Shown here in pieces: positions 43,964-53,331 of a stretch of 64,000 bases of DNA. The notes under the pieces were generated by a model that saw only the letters and a program-made list of their open reading frames with translations, did not search any database and had not been told where the DNA came from. The translations under genes were made by a program, and so were the position numbers. Source of the DNA: Promicromonospora sp. MEB111 (lineage in GTDB: Bacteria > Actinomycetota > Actinomycetes > Actinomycetales > Cellulomonadaceae). Positions within the stretch are counted from its first letter, which is position 1; every line of letters begins with the position of its first letter. Location of the stretch: NCBI RefSeq assembly GCF_030209445.1, contig NZ_JARVSD010000014.1, positions 248,001 through 312,000 of the forward strand, in the 5' to 3' direction.

Positions 43964-43982
43964 GGCCGCCTTCTCGTCCCTC

Positions 43983-44045
43983 CTGTCAGATCCCCAGATC
44001 GCACCCGTGACCTGGGGATCTGGTACGTCCGGCGGGGTCTGACAG
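43983..44045. repeat. Palindromic element, TGTCAGA family, divergent copy 4
   Basis: Outer arms CTGTCAGA (43983-43990) and TCTGACAG (44038-44045). An inner 11-bp perfect hairpin CAGATCCCCAG (43987-43997) with complement at 44012-44022. It is downstream of pth. The ends match the other family members while the middle is different. Confidence 0.65.
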
Positions 44046-44116
44046 CGGTGTATGCAACCGGGTGAACCGGGGGTGATCATGCCGTCCTGGCAGGGCCCAA
44101 CCGGCATCGACGCTCC

Positions 44117-44122
44117 TAGGGT
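44117..44122 (+). promoter_or_regulatory. -10 box, leaderless secreted-protein gene
   Basis: TAGGGT ends 6 bases before the GTG at 44129. Confidence 0.45.
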
Positions 44123-44128
44123 GGCGAT

Positions 44129-47100
44129 GTGGGCAGCACCTTCGCAGTTTCGTCACACCGGACCCGCCGGGGCCGTCGTCCCCTCGCGGCCCTCGTCGTC
44201 GCCGTCCTCGCGGCCTCGTCAGCGCTGCTGGCGGTGGTTCCCGCGGCGACCGCGGCCGACCCGTGCGCGCCCGGGAGCAAGCCGGTCGTCTGCGAGAACT
44301 CGAAGCCCGGCACGTCCCCCGAGGTGTGGGACATCGACCGGTCCGGCGACTCCAGCATCCAGGGCTTCGCCACCGAGATGAGCGTCGACACGGGCAGCCG
44401 GGTGTCGTTCAAGATCGACACCGACGCCCGGGCGTACACGATCGACATCTACCGCACCGGCTGGTACCAGGGGCTCGGGGCGCGCAAGATCACGTCGGTC
44501 TCGCCGAGCGCCACGCTGCCGCAGCGGCAGCCGGAGTGCGCCTGGGACGTGACCACCGAGCTGGTCGACTGCGGGGGCTGGGGCGTCTCGGCGGGCTGGG
44601 ACGTGCCGTCCACCGCGGTGTCCGGGGTGTACATCGCCCTGCTGACCAGGACGGACACCGGAGGACAGAGCCACATCACGTTCGTCGTGCGCGACGACGG
44701 GTCCACCTCCGACGTCGTCTTCCAGACGGCGGACACCACGTGGCAGGCCTACAACACCTACGGCGGGTCCAGCTTCTACACCGGCGGTGCCAACGGGCGG
44801 GCCTACAAGCTCAGCTACAACCGCCCGTTCGCGACCCGCGGGCTGGAGCAGGGCCGCGACTTCTACTTCAGCGCCGAGTACGCCATGGTCCGCTTCCTGG
44901 AGCAGAACGGCTACGACGTCACCTACATCGCCGGGGCGGACACCCACCGTGACGGGGCCCGGCTGCTGAACCACAAGGCGTTCCTGTCGGTGGGGCACGA
45001 CGAGTACTGGTCCGGCCCGCAGCGGGCCGCCGTCGAGCAGGCCCGCGACGCCGGGGTGCACCTGGCCTTCTTCGCCGGCAACGAGATGTACTGGCGCACG
45101 CGCTGGGAGCCGTCCGCCGCCGGGCAGCCGTCCGCCTACCGCACCCTCGTCTCGTACAAGGAGACCTGGGGCCGGGACAAGATCGACCCGTCCAGCGAGT
45201 GGACCGGGACCTGGCGCGACCCGCGGTACGCGAGCACGGCCGCCGGCGCCGGGCGTCCCGAGAACGGCATCATCGGCACCCTGTACACGACCAACTACTC
45301 GGACCTGCCCCTCACGGTCACGGCCGAGGACGGCAAGCTGAGGATCTGGCGGGGGACAACCCTGGGCTCCCTGCCCGCCGGGACCTCGCAGGCGCTCGCG
45401 CAGCACACGGTCGGGTACGAGTCGAACGAGGACATCGACAACGGCTTCAGACCGGCTGGCCTGATCCGGATGTCGACGACCGTGGGCAACGTGCCGGAGT
45501 ACCTGCAGGACTTCGGCAACACCGTGGCTCCGGGCGTCACGAAGCACACCATCACGATGTACAAGGCCACGAGCGGCGCCCTGGTGTTCTCCGCCGGCAC
45601 GGTGCAGTGGGCCTGGGGCCTGGACCAGGAGCACGACGGGGCCGGCGCCCCGGCGGACTCGCGGATGCGCCAGGCGACGGTCAACCTCTTCGCGGACATG
45701 GGCATCCAGCCGGGCACCCTGGCGTCCGGCATCACCCCGGCGACGCGGACGACGGACACCGCCGGGCCGACCACCCAGATCACGAGCCCGGCGGCGGGAC
45801 AGTCGTACCGCGGCGGGGCGACCGTCACCGTCACGGGCACGGCCACGGACGCCGCCGGCAAGGTGGCCGGCGTGGAGGTGTCGCTCGACGGCGGCAAGTC
45901 CTGGCACCCGGCCGAGGGCCGCGCGAGCTGGAAGTACACCGGTCAGGCCTTCGGGTCGGGCGCGACGCAGCTCCGCGCCCGGGCGATCGACGACTCCGCG
46001 AACACGGGGGCCGTGGCGACGGTGGGCGCGCAGGTGACCTGCCCGTGCACCGTGTTCGGCACCACCACGCCGCCGAACGGCCCGGCAGACGACCCGTCGG
46101 CGGTCGAGCTGGGCATGCGGTTCGTCCCCACGGACAGCGGCTACGTGAGCGGCGTGCGGTTCCACAAGACGTCGGCGAACACGGGCACCCACTTCGGGTC
46201 GCTGTGGAGCGCCTCGGGCGAGCAGCTCGCCCGGGTGCAGTTCACCGGCGAGACGGCGACCGGCTGGCAGGAGGCGACGTTCACCAGCCCCGTCCCCGTC
46301 GTCGCGGGGCAGGCGTACACGGTGTCCTACACCGCGCCCAACGGCGGCTACACGTCGACCCCGTGGGCCTTCCAGACCAAGGGGCGCGAGGCCGGGCCGC
46401 TGACCGTCGCGGGCGGGTTCAGCGCCGCGCCGGCCGGCCTGTACGGCGCGCCGGGCACCGTCCCGACCGAGAACTGGGACAACGCCGCCTACTGGGTGGA
46501 CGCGGTGTACACGACGAACGACAGCTCGCCGCTGGTCGCTTCCTCGCGGACCCCGGTCCCCGGTGAGGTCAGCGTGCGCCTTGACGCCCCGGTGCGGATC
46601 ACGTTCTCCAAGAACGTCGTGGCGTCGTCGATCAGCATGACGCTGACCGACGAGGCCGGCACGGCGGCTCCCGGGACCGTGTCGTACGACGCCACCACCC
46701 GTACGGCCACCTTCACGCCGTCGTCGCCGCTGGCCGGGTTCGTCACCTACAAGATGGTGGTCACGGCCCGGACGGCCGAGGGCACCACCCTGTCCGACGG
46801 CGGCACCTGGAGCTTCCGGACCCTGCGCCCGCCGTCCGCGACCTGCCCGTGCGGCCTGTTCGACGAGACGACGGTGCCGGGCGTCACGGCCGCGGCCGAC
46901 AACGCCGCCGTCGTGCTGGGCATGCGCTTCACGCCCCGCGTGACCGGCAAGGTCACCGGGCTGCAGTTCTGGAAGTCGACCCAGATGACCGGGCCGTTCG
47001 TGGCCTCCCTGTGGGGCAGCGGCGGGCAGCTCGTCGCCCAGGCGACCGTCACCAACCCGGTGGCGCAGGGGTGGCAGGACGTCACGTTCGACACGCCCGC

Positions 47101-48079
47101 CGACGTGACCGCCGGCCAGGAGTACACGGTGGGCTACCGCGCGCCGTCCGGGCGCTACCCGGTGACGCTCGGCGGGCTCGGCGCCGCCCGGACGGCCGGG
47201 GACCTGAGCACGCCGCAGAACGCGGGCGTGTACCTCTACGGCTCCGGCCGCCCGACCACCCAGACGTCCTCGTCCTACCTGGTCGACGTGCAGTTCGAGC
47301 CCGCCGCCGCCGCTCCGACCATCACGTCGCGCACGCCGGCCGCCTCCGCGGTCGACGTGGCGACGAGCACCAAGGTCTCGGTCACGGCCTCGCAGACGCT
47401 GGCCACCTCCGGCACGACGCTGACGCTGACCGGCCCCGGCGGCCAGGCGGTGTCCGGCACGCTGGCCGTGTCCGGCACGACGGCGACGTTCACGCCAGGG
47501 AGCGCCCTGACGCCCGGCGCGGCCTACACGGCGGCGTTCACCGGGAGGACCACCGGCGGGCAGACGCTCGGGCCGACCTCGTGGTCGTTCACCACGAAGG
47601 CGGCCGACGGGCAGTGCCCGTGCACGATCTTCGGCGCTGCGGTGCCGCCGGTCGCGTCCGCCGACGACGGCGCGGCCGTGGAGCTCGGCACGCGGTTCAC
47701 GGCGAGCCGCAACGGCTTCGTCACGGCGGTGCGCTTCTACCGGGGGCCGGCGAACACCGGCACCCAGACGGTGTCGGTGTGGAACTCCGCGGGCACGCGC
47801 CTGGCGACGGCCCAGGCGGCGTCGGGCGGGAGCGACGGCTGGCAGACGGTCACCCTGCCCCAGCGGGTGGCGGTCACCGCCGGGAGCACGTACACCGTGT
47901 CCTACCTCGCGCCGAACGGCGGGTACGCGGCAGGGTCCGGGTACTTCGCCCAGGCGCGCACCGTCGGCCCGCTGACGGCGCCCGCGAACGCCGGCACCTA
48001 CGTCTACGGCGGCGGGTTCCCCCAGTACACCTGGCAGAGCACCGGGTACTGGGTGGACCCCGTGTTCACCGACCAGTAG
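44129..48079 (+). CDS. Secreted N,N-dimethylformamidase-beta-like protein with three DUF4082 domains and Ig-like repeats
   Basis: 1316 residues. A signal peptide (LAALVVAVLAASSALLAVVP, cleaved near ATA-ADP) is followed by a large ~500-residue domain resembling the DMFase large subunit (SFKIDTDARAYTIDIYRTGW, VGHDEYWSGPQRAAVEQARD, FFAGNEMYWRTRWEP). After an Ig-like segment (GQSYRGGATVTVTGTA) come three DUF4082 domains, each opening with a CPC motif at residues 638, 906 and 1163 (CPCTVFG, CPCGLFD, CPCTIFG). These are separated by SbsA-type Ig-like repeats. The natural substrate is unknown; similar proteins occur near surface polysaccharide genes. TAGGGT six bases before the GTG suggests a leaderless message. 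Confidence 0.85.
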   Translation: MGSTFAVSSHRTRRGRRPLAALVVAVLAASSALLAVVPAATAADPCAPGSKPVVCENSKPGTSPEVWDIDRSGDSSIQGFATEMSVDTGSRVSFKIDTDARAYTIDIYRTGWYQGLGARKITSVSPSATLPQRQPECAWDVTTELVDCGGWGVSAGWDVPSTAVSGVYIALLTRTDTGGQSHITFVVRDDGSTSDVVFQTADTTWQAYNTYGGSSFYTGGANGRAYKLSYNRPFATRGLEQGRDFYFSAEYAMVRFLEQNGYDVTYIAGADTHRDGARLLNHKAFLSVGHDEYWSGPQRAAVEQARDAGVHLAFFAGNEMYWRTRWEPSAAGQPSAYRTLVSYKETWGRDKIDPSSEWTGTWRDPRYASTAAGAGRPENGIIGTLYTTNYSDLPLTVTAEDGKLRIWRGTTLGSLPAGTSQALAQHTVGYESNEDIDNGFRPAGLIRMSTTVGNVPEYLQDFGNTVAPGVTKHTITMYKATSGALVFSAGTVQWAWGLDQEHDGAGAPADSRMRQATVNLFADMGIQPGTLASGITPATRTTDTAGPTTQITSPAAGQSYRGGATVTVTGTATDAAGKVAGVEVSLDGGKSWHPAEGRASWKYTGQAFGSGATQLRARAIDDSANTGAVATVGAQVTCPCTVFGTTTPPNGPADDPSAVELGMRFVPTDSGYVSGVRFHKTSANTGTHFGSLWSASGEQLARVQFTGETATGWQEATFTSPVPVVAGQAYTVSYTAPNGGYTSTPWAFQTKGREAGPLTVAGGFSAAPAGLYGAPGTVPTENWDNAAYWVDAVYTTNDSSPLVASSRTPVPGEVSVRLDAPVRITFSKNVVASSISMTLTDEAGTAAPGTVSYDATTRTATFTPSSPLAGFVTYKMVVTARTAEGTTLSDGGTWSFRTLRPPSATCPCGLFDETTVPGVTAAADNAAVVLGMRFTPRVTGKVTGLQFWKSTQMTGPFVASLWGSGGQLVAQATVTNPVAQGWQDVTFDTPADVTAGQEYTVGYRAPSGRYPVTLGGLGAARTAGDLSTPQNAGVYLYGSGRPTTQTSSSYLVDVQFEPAAAAPTITSRTPAASAVDVATSTKVSVTASQTLATSGTTLTLTGPGGQAVSGTLAVSGTTATFTPGSALTPGAAYTAAFTGRTTGGQTLGPTSWSFTTKAADGQCPCTIFGAAVPPVASADDGAAVELGTRFTASRNGFVTAVRFYRGPANTGTQTVSVWNSAGTRLATAQAASGGSDGWQTVTLPQRVAVTAGSTYTVSYLAPNGGYAAGSGYFAQARTVGPLTAPANAGTYVYGGGFPQYTWQSTGYWVDPVFTDQ

Positions 48080-48098
48080 CGGGAGCGGCACCGGCGAG

Positions 48099-48143
48099 AC
48101 GGTGAGGCGGACGCCGCCGTGCGGGCGGCGCCCGCCTCACCGT
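48099..48143. terminator. Hairpin between convergent genes
   Basis: 12-bp perfect arms ACGGTGAGGCGG (48099-48110) and complement (48132-48143), with further pairing inside (GCCGCC/GGGCGGC). It lies between the convergent stops at 48079 and 48152 and could serve both. Confidence 0.7.
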
Positions 48144-48151
48144 GCGGTCGC

Positions 48152-48952
48152 TCAGCGCGCCGTCAGCGTGGCGAACACCGTGACCGCGCACCCGTCGCCG
48201 TCGCGGACCGTGGTGAGCACCACGCTGTCGCCCTTGCGGGCGAGGTCGACGGTGGTGCGGCGGGGCCGGTTCGCCGTGTCCTTCTCGGCGAAGCCGCCGG
48301 AGGTGAACCAGGAGCGGTAGTCGAGCAACACGTCGGTGCACGCGGCGTCGACGGTCGCGTCGAGCGTGACCTGGTAGCGGCCGTCCGACCCGGTGACGGA
48401 GCTGGAGTCGACGTCGGCCCCCTTCGGCACCAGGACGACGTCCTGCGGGAAGCCGGCCACGAGGCCGGAGCCGCTGCCGGTCTGCTGTCCGGTGCCGAGC
48501 CTGCCGGCGGCCGGGCCGGTGGAGCCGCCCAGGCCGTTCGCGGGCGACCCGTCCTGCGCCACGGGCGGGATCACCTCGCTGCCGTCGCCGCCGCTCTGGC
48601 CGCCGCTGCGTCCGTCCGGCGCGGGCGCCGTGGCCCCGGCCTTGCCCGGCTCGGCGTCGGGTTCGGTGCTCGGCCCGGCGCTGGTGCCCGGGTCCGTGCT
48701 CGGCTCGGCCGACGCGGTGCCGGCGTCGTCCGGCTCGTCCGACGGCGTGGCCGAGGCCGTGCCGGGACTCGTCGCGGAGGCCGTGCCGTCGTCGGGCGTC
48801 CGGCTCGCCTCGGGCGTGCCCGTGCAGCCGGTCAGGACCAGGGCCGCGGCCAGCAGCGGGGCGGCCGCGGTAGTCCTTGCGGCGTTACTCCTTGCGGCGG
48901 TACTCCTTGCCGCGCTGCTCCTTGCCGCGAAACTCCTACGGATCGTGCGCAT
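48152..48952 (-). CDS. Lipoprotein of unknown function with repetitive signal peptide
   Basis: 266 residues from ATG 48952. The n-region of the signal peptide carries tandem AARS-type repeats (SFAARSSAARSTAARSNAAR) before PLLAAALVLTGC with the lipobox Cys. A ~130-residue disordered Ser/Thr/Pro/Glu stretch leads to a C-terminal domain of ~90 residues (GFPQDVVLVPKGADVDSSSV, DVLLDYRSWFTSGGFAEKDT). No family recognised. It starts 4 bp after the stop of the propeller gene and is third in the operon MFS-propeller-lipoprotein. Confidence 0.8.
   Translation of the reverse strand: MRTIRRSFAARSSAARSTAARSNAARTTAAAPLLAAALVLTGCTGTPEASRTPDDGTASATSPGTASATPSDEPDDAGTASAEPSTDPGTSAGPSTEPDAEPGKAGATAPAPDGRSGGQSGGDGSEVIPPVAQDGSPANGLGGSTGPAAGRLGTGQQTGSGSGLVAGFPQDVVLVPKGADVDSSSVTGSDGRYQVTLDATVDAACTDVLLDYRSWFTSGGFAEKDTANRPRRTTVDLARKGDSVVLTTVRDGDGCAVTVFATLTAR
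48877..48936. repeat. 15-bp tandem repeats in the lipoprotein signal peptide
   Basis: Four units of the form TTGCGGCGGTACTCC (minus-strand AARSx) follow each other, the last two with TTGCCGCG. They encode the Ala-Ala-Arg-Ser repeats of the n-region and probably arose by slippage. Confidence 0.7.
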
Positions 48953-48956
48953 GGTG

Positions 48957-49988
48957 TCATCCCCTGACCACACTCGGGGACCAGGCCTGCGGGATCGCGA
49001 CGACCGGGTCGGTCGCTCCGTCCGCGGGCAGGGCCCAGACGTCGGTGGTGCCCGGCTCGTCGGCACGGGGCAGCCCGTAGAGGAGCGTCGTGTCGTCGAG
49101 CCAGGTGATCTGGTCGTCGACATTCCGCTCCTCGGTGTCGAGCACGGTGATCGCCATCGTGTCGAGGTCGAGCACCGCAGGGGTCCAGTGCGGCGTGGCC
49201 GTACCGGGCTCGCGGGCGTCGTGCTTGAAGGCCAGACGGGTCCCGTCCGGCGACAGCGAGGGGCACTCCACGCCGTCGAGCAGGGTGACGAGGGTGCGGT
49301 CGTCCAGGTCGCCCCGCACGAGCCAGGTGCGGCCCAGCGACTGTGACTGGACCGTCGCGTAGAAGGTCCGTTCGTCCGCGAACGTCACTCCCCACACGTT
49401 CCGGTCCACGGGGGCCACCCGCTCGCCGTCGACGACCAGCGTGAAGTCCTCGAGGTTGCCGGACACGTCGGAGCCGTCGGCGCGGTGCACCGTCGTCTCC
49501 GTGGAGAAGCCCGTCGTGGCGTACGAGTGGCCGGTCACGAACGAGGTGGTGGCCACCAGGCCGTCCGGCGAGAGCCGGGTGCGGCTCGGGACGCCGGGCA
49601 GGGGCCAGCTCGCCGTGGCCTGCCACGCGTCGTCGAGCACCTCCGCCTCGTAGGTGGTGACGACGCCGCGGCGGGTGTGCAGGCAGACCGTCGTCTCGCC
49701 GTCGGAGTCCACCCGGTCGCAGACGGCGGGCGTCACCTCGCGGGGACCGGACAGGTCGTCCAGCGCGACGGCGGACACCCGGCCGTACAGGTCGCCGGGC
49801 GCGGTGCCGCGGAACAGCACGTGCGGGCCGTCCAGCACGTCCTCGGCCACCTCGACCGCGCTCGGTGCGGCCTGCTCGGCCCGGGCGCGCAGCACCTCGG
49901 TGGTGACGTACCAGCCGGTACCGGCGAGTACCACCACGGCCAGCACGCCGAACGCCGTGCGTCGGCGCCGGGTCGGGTGCGGGCTCAC
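48957..49988 (-). CDS. Membrane-anchored TolB-like beta-propeller protein
   Basis: 343 residues from GTG 49988, which overlaps the stop of the MFS gene (GTGA). One N-terminal membrane anchor (TAFGVLAVVVLAGTGWYVTT) is followed by WD40/TolB-type blades: TRLSPDGLVATTSFVTGHSY, VECPSLSPDGTRLAFKHDAR, VDDQITWLDDTTLLYGLPRA and TDVWALPADGA. Two cysteines are near residue 90 (VCDRVDSDGETTVCLHTRRG). It is probably outside the membrane and works with the transporter it is coupled to. Confidence 0.83.
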   Translation of the reverse strand: MSPHPTRRRRTAFGVLAVVVLAGTGWYVTTEVLRARAEQAAPSAVEVAEDVLDGPHVLFRGTAPGDLYGRVSAVALDDLSGPREVTPAVCDRVDSDGETTVCLHTRRGVVTTYEAEVLDDAWQATASWPLPGVPSRTRLSPDGLVATTSFVTGHSYATTGFSTETTVHRADGSDVSGNLEDFTLVVDGERVAPVDRNVWGVTFADERTFYATVQSQSLGRTWLVRGDLDDRTLVTLLDGVECPSLSPDGTRLAFKHDAREPGTATPHWTPAVLDLDTMAITVLDTEERNVDDQITWLDDTTLLYGLPRADEPGTTDVWALPADGATDPVVAIPQAWSPSVVRG

Positions 49989-51352
49989 GCGGGGGACTTC
50001 CGCAGCACATAGGCGCAGACCGGCACGGCGAGCACGAGCGCCGCCGTCGCGATCCACAGCGCGTCGACCCGGCCGGTCGCGTACCAGAGCACGCCGAACC
50101 CGGCGGAGGCGACCATCCGCGCGACGGCCGTGACCGTCTGGGCGGTGCCGATCGCGGTGCCGCGGACGGCCGCGGGGACCAGCGCGCTGGTCAGCGCGGA
50201 CAGCACGCCGTCGGTCGCGGCGTAGAAGGCGCCGAGGAGGACCAGGGCGACCACCGTCGTCGTCGTGCCCGCGAAGGGGGCGGCCGCGCACGCGTACGCC
50301 GCCGCGAGCAGCACGTGCCCCCACACGAGCACGCGGGCCCGGCCGAAGCGGTCGGCGAACCGGCCGACGGGCGCCGCGAGCAGCATGTACACGGCGTTGG
50401 TGCCGACGTACAGCAGCGGGAACCACTGCGTCGCGAAGCCGTCGCGGTCCTGCAGCGCGAGGTAGACGAAGCCGTCGCCCACGGTGAGCAGGCCCAGGAG
50501 ACCGGCGACGACGAGGAGGCGCACCGTGGCGCCGCCGCGCAGGAAGCTCCACGAGAACGGCCGCCCGGCGAGCTCCAGGCCGCCCGGAGCCTCGCACGTG
50601 CAGCCCTTGCACTTGGGCAGCCCGCGGGACTCGCGGGTCCGGTGGGTCTTCAGCCAGGCGGCCTGCCGGGGCCGGAGGTCCGGGACGAGGAACACCAGGG
50701 CGCCGACGCCGAGCACCGCGGCGCCGAGCGAGATCACGAAGACCGTCGTGTACCCGTCCGGGATGGCCCAGAGCACCACGAACGCGAGCAGGGGGCCGAG
50801 CGCGGCGCCCGCGGTGTCCAGCGCGCGGTGCACCCCGAAGGAGCGCCCGAGGTTGCGCGGGTTGGCCGATGCCGCGATGAGGGCGTCGCGCGGGGCCGTG
50901 CGCACACCCTTGCCCACCCGGTCGGTGACCACGAGGCTCGCGATGGCCGGGAGGCCCGCGGCGAACAGCAGGCCGACGCGGGTCAGGGCGGACAGCCCGT
51001 AGCCGACGGCGGCGACCCACTTGGGCCGGTCGGTGCGGTCCGCGGCCCAGCCGCCGGCCACCCGGACCAGGGCACCGGCGCCCTGGACGAGCCCGTCGAC
51101 CACGCCGTACGCGACCACCGACAGACCGAGCGCGGCGGTGACGTACAGGGGCAGGATCGCGGTGACCGCCTCGGAGGAGACGTCCGTCAGGAAGCTCACC
51201 ACGCCGAGCGTGACCACGGTGGACGAGACCCGTCCGGCGCGGCGGCGCGCGGCGCCCTGCCGGGCGGGTGGTCGCGCGCCCGGCCGGTCTGGGGAAGGAG
51301 TTCCGGTCTGTGTGCCGGTCCCTCCCGGAGCAGCGCGGAGGAGCCCTGACAT
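49985..51352 (-). CDS. MFS transporter with a cysteine-rich central loop
   Basis: 455 residues, about twelve membrane segments. An N-terminal Pro/Arg-rich tail of ~40 residues comes first. Family marks: VVSFLTDVSSEAVTAILPLY, ADRTDRPKWVAAVGYGLSAL, RVGKGVRTAPRDALIAASAN. The central cytoplasmic loop holds LPKCKGCTCEAPGG, a CxxCxC motif at residues 248-253 that could bind metal. Substrate unknown. First gene of a coupled operon with the propeller protein and the lipoprotein. Confidence 0.85.
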   Translation of the reverse strand: MSGLLRAAPGGTGTQTGTPSPDRPGARPPARQGAARRRAGRVSSTVVTLGVVSFLTDVSSEAVTAILPLYVTAALGLSVVAYGVVDGLVQGAGALVRVAGGWAADRTDRPKWVAAVGYGLSALTRVGLLFAAGLPAIASLVVTDRVGKGVRTAPRDALIAASANPRNLGRSFGVHRALDTAGAALGPLLAFVVLWAIPDGYTTVFVISLGAAVLGVGALVFLVPDLRPRQAAWLKTHRTRESRGLPKCKGCTCEAPGGLELAGRPFSWSFLRGGATVRLLVVAGLLGLLTVGDGFVYLALQDRDGFATQWFPLLYVGTNAVYMLLAAPVGRFADRFGRARVLVWGHVLLAAAYACAAAPFAGTTTTVVALVLLGAFYAATDGVLSALTSALVPAAVRGTAIGTAQTVTAVARMVASAGFGVLWYATGRVDALWIATAALVLAVPVCAYVLRKSPA

Positions 51353-51456
51353 GTCGCTCAGGCTACGGCCGGGGGCATGGGTCCCGACCTGTTCAGCAGG
51401 GGTGAACTGGGTTTCTCACCCGGGTGAGGCGGGCCCGTCCCCGCACGCGGTGGCGA

Positions 51457-53160
51457 TCAGTGGGCCTCGGCCCCGGCCCAGGTCGTCAGGTAGCTCTCCG
51501 GGCCGCGCGACAGGTCGTCGACGAGGTCCTGGCCGCCCACGAGCCGCAGGTCCTCCACGTAGTCGGGCACCAGGCCGTAGTGGGCCACGCCGTCGACGTT
51601 GACGTCCCAGGTGCGCTCGCCGGTGGTCTGCCGGTCGAGCAGGGTGCCGCCGTCGAACGACCGGAACGGGTAGGTCACCGGGTTCGCCGCGGCGTCCTCG
51701 CGGGGCGGCGGCGTGCCGCCGAACCCGTTCATGTCGAAGCCGAACCCGATCCCCGCGCCGTACCGGTCGCGGACGGGCGCGGTGCGCTCGTACTCCGCGA
51801 CGAGCTCGTGGGTGGCGTGGCCGTAGATCGTGGCGAACCCGCCCAGCGCGTAGAGCCGGTCCAGGTAGCTCTCGTCCATCCAGGAGTGCGTCGACAGCAC
51901 GCCGGGGTAGCCCACGTCCTCCAGGAGGTCGAGGGTCTGGCCGGCGGCCTTCGCGCTCATGTGGTCGATCTCGACCATCATGTTCCGTTCGACCATGCCG
52001 CGGACGGCGTAGGCCCCCAGCCCCGTCAGGCCGCGGGTGTTGCAGACCGTGCCCGGCGGGTAGAGGGGCAGGACGGGCGGCAGGTCGTCCTCCAGCTCGG
52101 GCGGCAGCTCGCCGTTGCCCGGGTTGTTGTCGTGCGGCTGGTCCGCGGGGCAGGAGCGCGCGTCCCACCAGGTGCCGGTGGACAGGAACTGGCCGGCGTT
52201 GATGACGGTGCCGAGGGTGCCCGCGTCGAACCGCACGCCGCACAGCGCGTTGTCGAACTTGTGGCACAGGTACATCGAGCGCACACCGAGGTCGTGGAGC
52301 TCGTCGAGGCCGGCGTCGATGTCCGCCCTGGAACAGTTCGGGATCCGCAGGGTCTGCTTGCAGCCGAACGGCTCCGACGTCTCCACGCCGAGCACGACGG
52401 CGAGCTTGCCCTCCTCGATCACCTGCCGCGCCTGCTCGCTGCTGGTCACCACCCGGAACCAGCCGCGGCCCGGCCCGCCGTACTGCTCGTCGACGTAGGC
52501 CTGGAGGTCGTAGGTGTCCTGCGCCTGGCGGCGGATCGCCGTCATCTCGTCGCAGCTCTGGTAGGTGCCCGGGTTGATCGAGCACAGCAGGCCGTTGGAG
52601 ACCAGGTCGTTGACGAGCACGCGCTGCCCGCCGCGCCACGCCCGCTCCACCCAGCGGTAGTACATCTGCTGGTGGGTCAGGGAGTCGTGGGCGGGCCAGT
52701 CGGCGAAGGTCGGCCAGCCGGTCGTGTCGTGCGTGCCGATCGGGGAGCCGTCCCGCGTCAGGTTCTCCAGCAGCGCGCCGAGCCCGTGCGGCTCGTGCGA
52801 CGGGCAGTCCCGCAGCGCCGTCTCGATCCCCTGCTCCGAGAACACCTTGCCGCAGACGGCGGCGCCGCCCATGCCGTCCTGCATGAACAGGTGGCTGTGC
52901 GCGTCGACGAGGCCGTACACCGTCCCGTCGGGCCGGGTGCCGGTGAAGGGCGTCCCGGTCACGTTCACCGCGGACTCCGGGGTGGGGAGGACGGGCTCGG
53001 CCATCGTGTCGGTGGTCCTCGCTGCCGGGGACTCCCGGGCCGCCAGGACGGTCTGCGACGTCGTGCCCGTGGCGGACGCCGGTGACACCAGCGCCGTCGA
53101 GCCGAGACCCACCGCGAGCACTGCGGTCACGAGTCCGGCCGTTCGTCTGCTACGTCGCAC
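51457..53160 (-). CDS. Secreted metal-dependent hydrolase, membrane-dipeptidase (M19)-like
   Basis: 567 residues. A Sec signal peptide ends near VSPASA. The barrel begins YGLVDAHSHLFMQDGMGGAA with the metal-binding HxH. Further on are KLAVVLGVETSEPFGCKQ, DLGVRSMYLCHKFDNALCG, MMVEIDHMSAKAAGQTLDLL, LSTHSWMDESYLDRL and IGFGFDMNGFGG, in the order of M19/amidohydrolase metal ligands. Nine or so cysteines suggest disulfides. Substrate unknown. GTG start preceded by GGGAGG. It is larger than typical renal-dipeptidase homologues, with inserts in the barrel. Confidence 0.8.
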   Translation of the reverse strand: MRRSRRTAGLVTAVLAVGLGSTALVSPASATGTTSQTVLAARESPAARTTDTMAEPVLPTPESAVNVTGTPFTGTRPDGTVYGLVDAHSHLFMQDGMGGAAVCGKVFSEQGIETALRDCPSHEPHGLGALLENLTRDGSPIGTHDTTGWPTFADWPAHDSLTHQQMYYRWVERAWRGGQRVLVNDLVSNGLLCSINPGTYQSCDEMTAIRRQAQDTYDLQAYVDEQYGGPGRGWFRVVTSSEQARQVIEEGKLAVVLGVETSEPFGCKQTLRIPNCSRADIDAGLDELHDLGVRSMYLCHKFDNALCGVRFDAGTLGTVINAGQFLSTGTWWDARSCPADQPHDNNPGNGELPPELEDDLPPVLPLYPPGTVCNTRGLTGLGAYAVRGMVERNMMVEIDHMSAKAAGQTLDLLEDVGYPGVLSTHSWMDESYLDRLYALGGFATIYGHATHELVAEYERTAPVRDRYGAGIGFGFDMNGFGGTPPPREDAAANPVTYPFRSFDGGTLLDRQTTGERTWDVNVDGVAHYGLVPDYVEDLRLVGGQDLVDDLSRGPESYLTTWAGAEAH

Positions 53161-53331
53161 GCGACCTCCCGCTGGGCGTGGGCGGGGCCGCGGCCGCGCC
53201 GGTCAGGACGGCGCCGTCGCCGTACTGAGGGTGAAACAGTAACAGGCAAGCCGCTTACGGGGTAGATATCCGTCAGGTCGGTTGTGGTGTGCTTTCGCGC
53301 GGCGCGTGGCGTGCGCGACGGGGGGCGTGAC

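Noticed and set aside
44219-48091. A 1290-codon minus-strand frame opposite the secreted DUF4082 protein
   Set aside because: Antisense shadow; the plus strand has a signal peptide and repeated domains.
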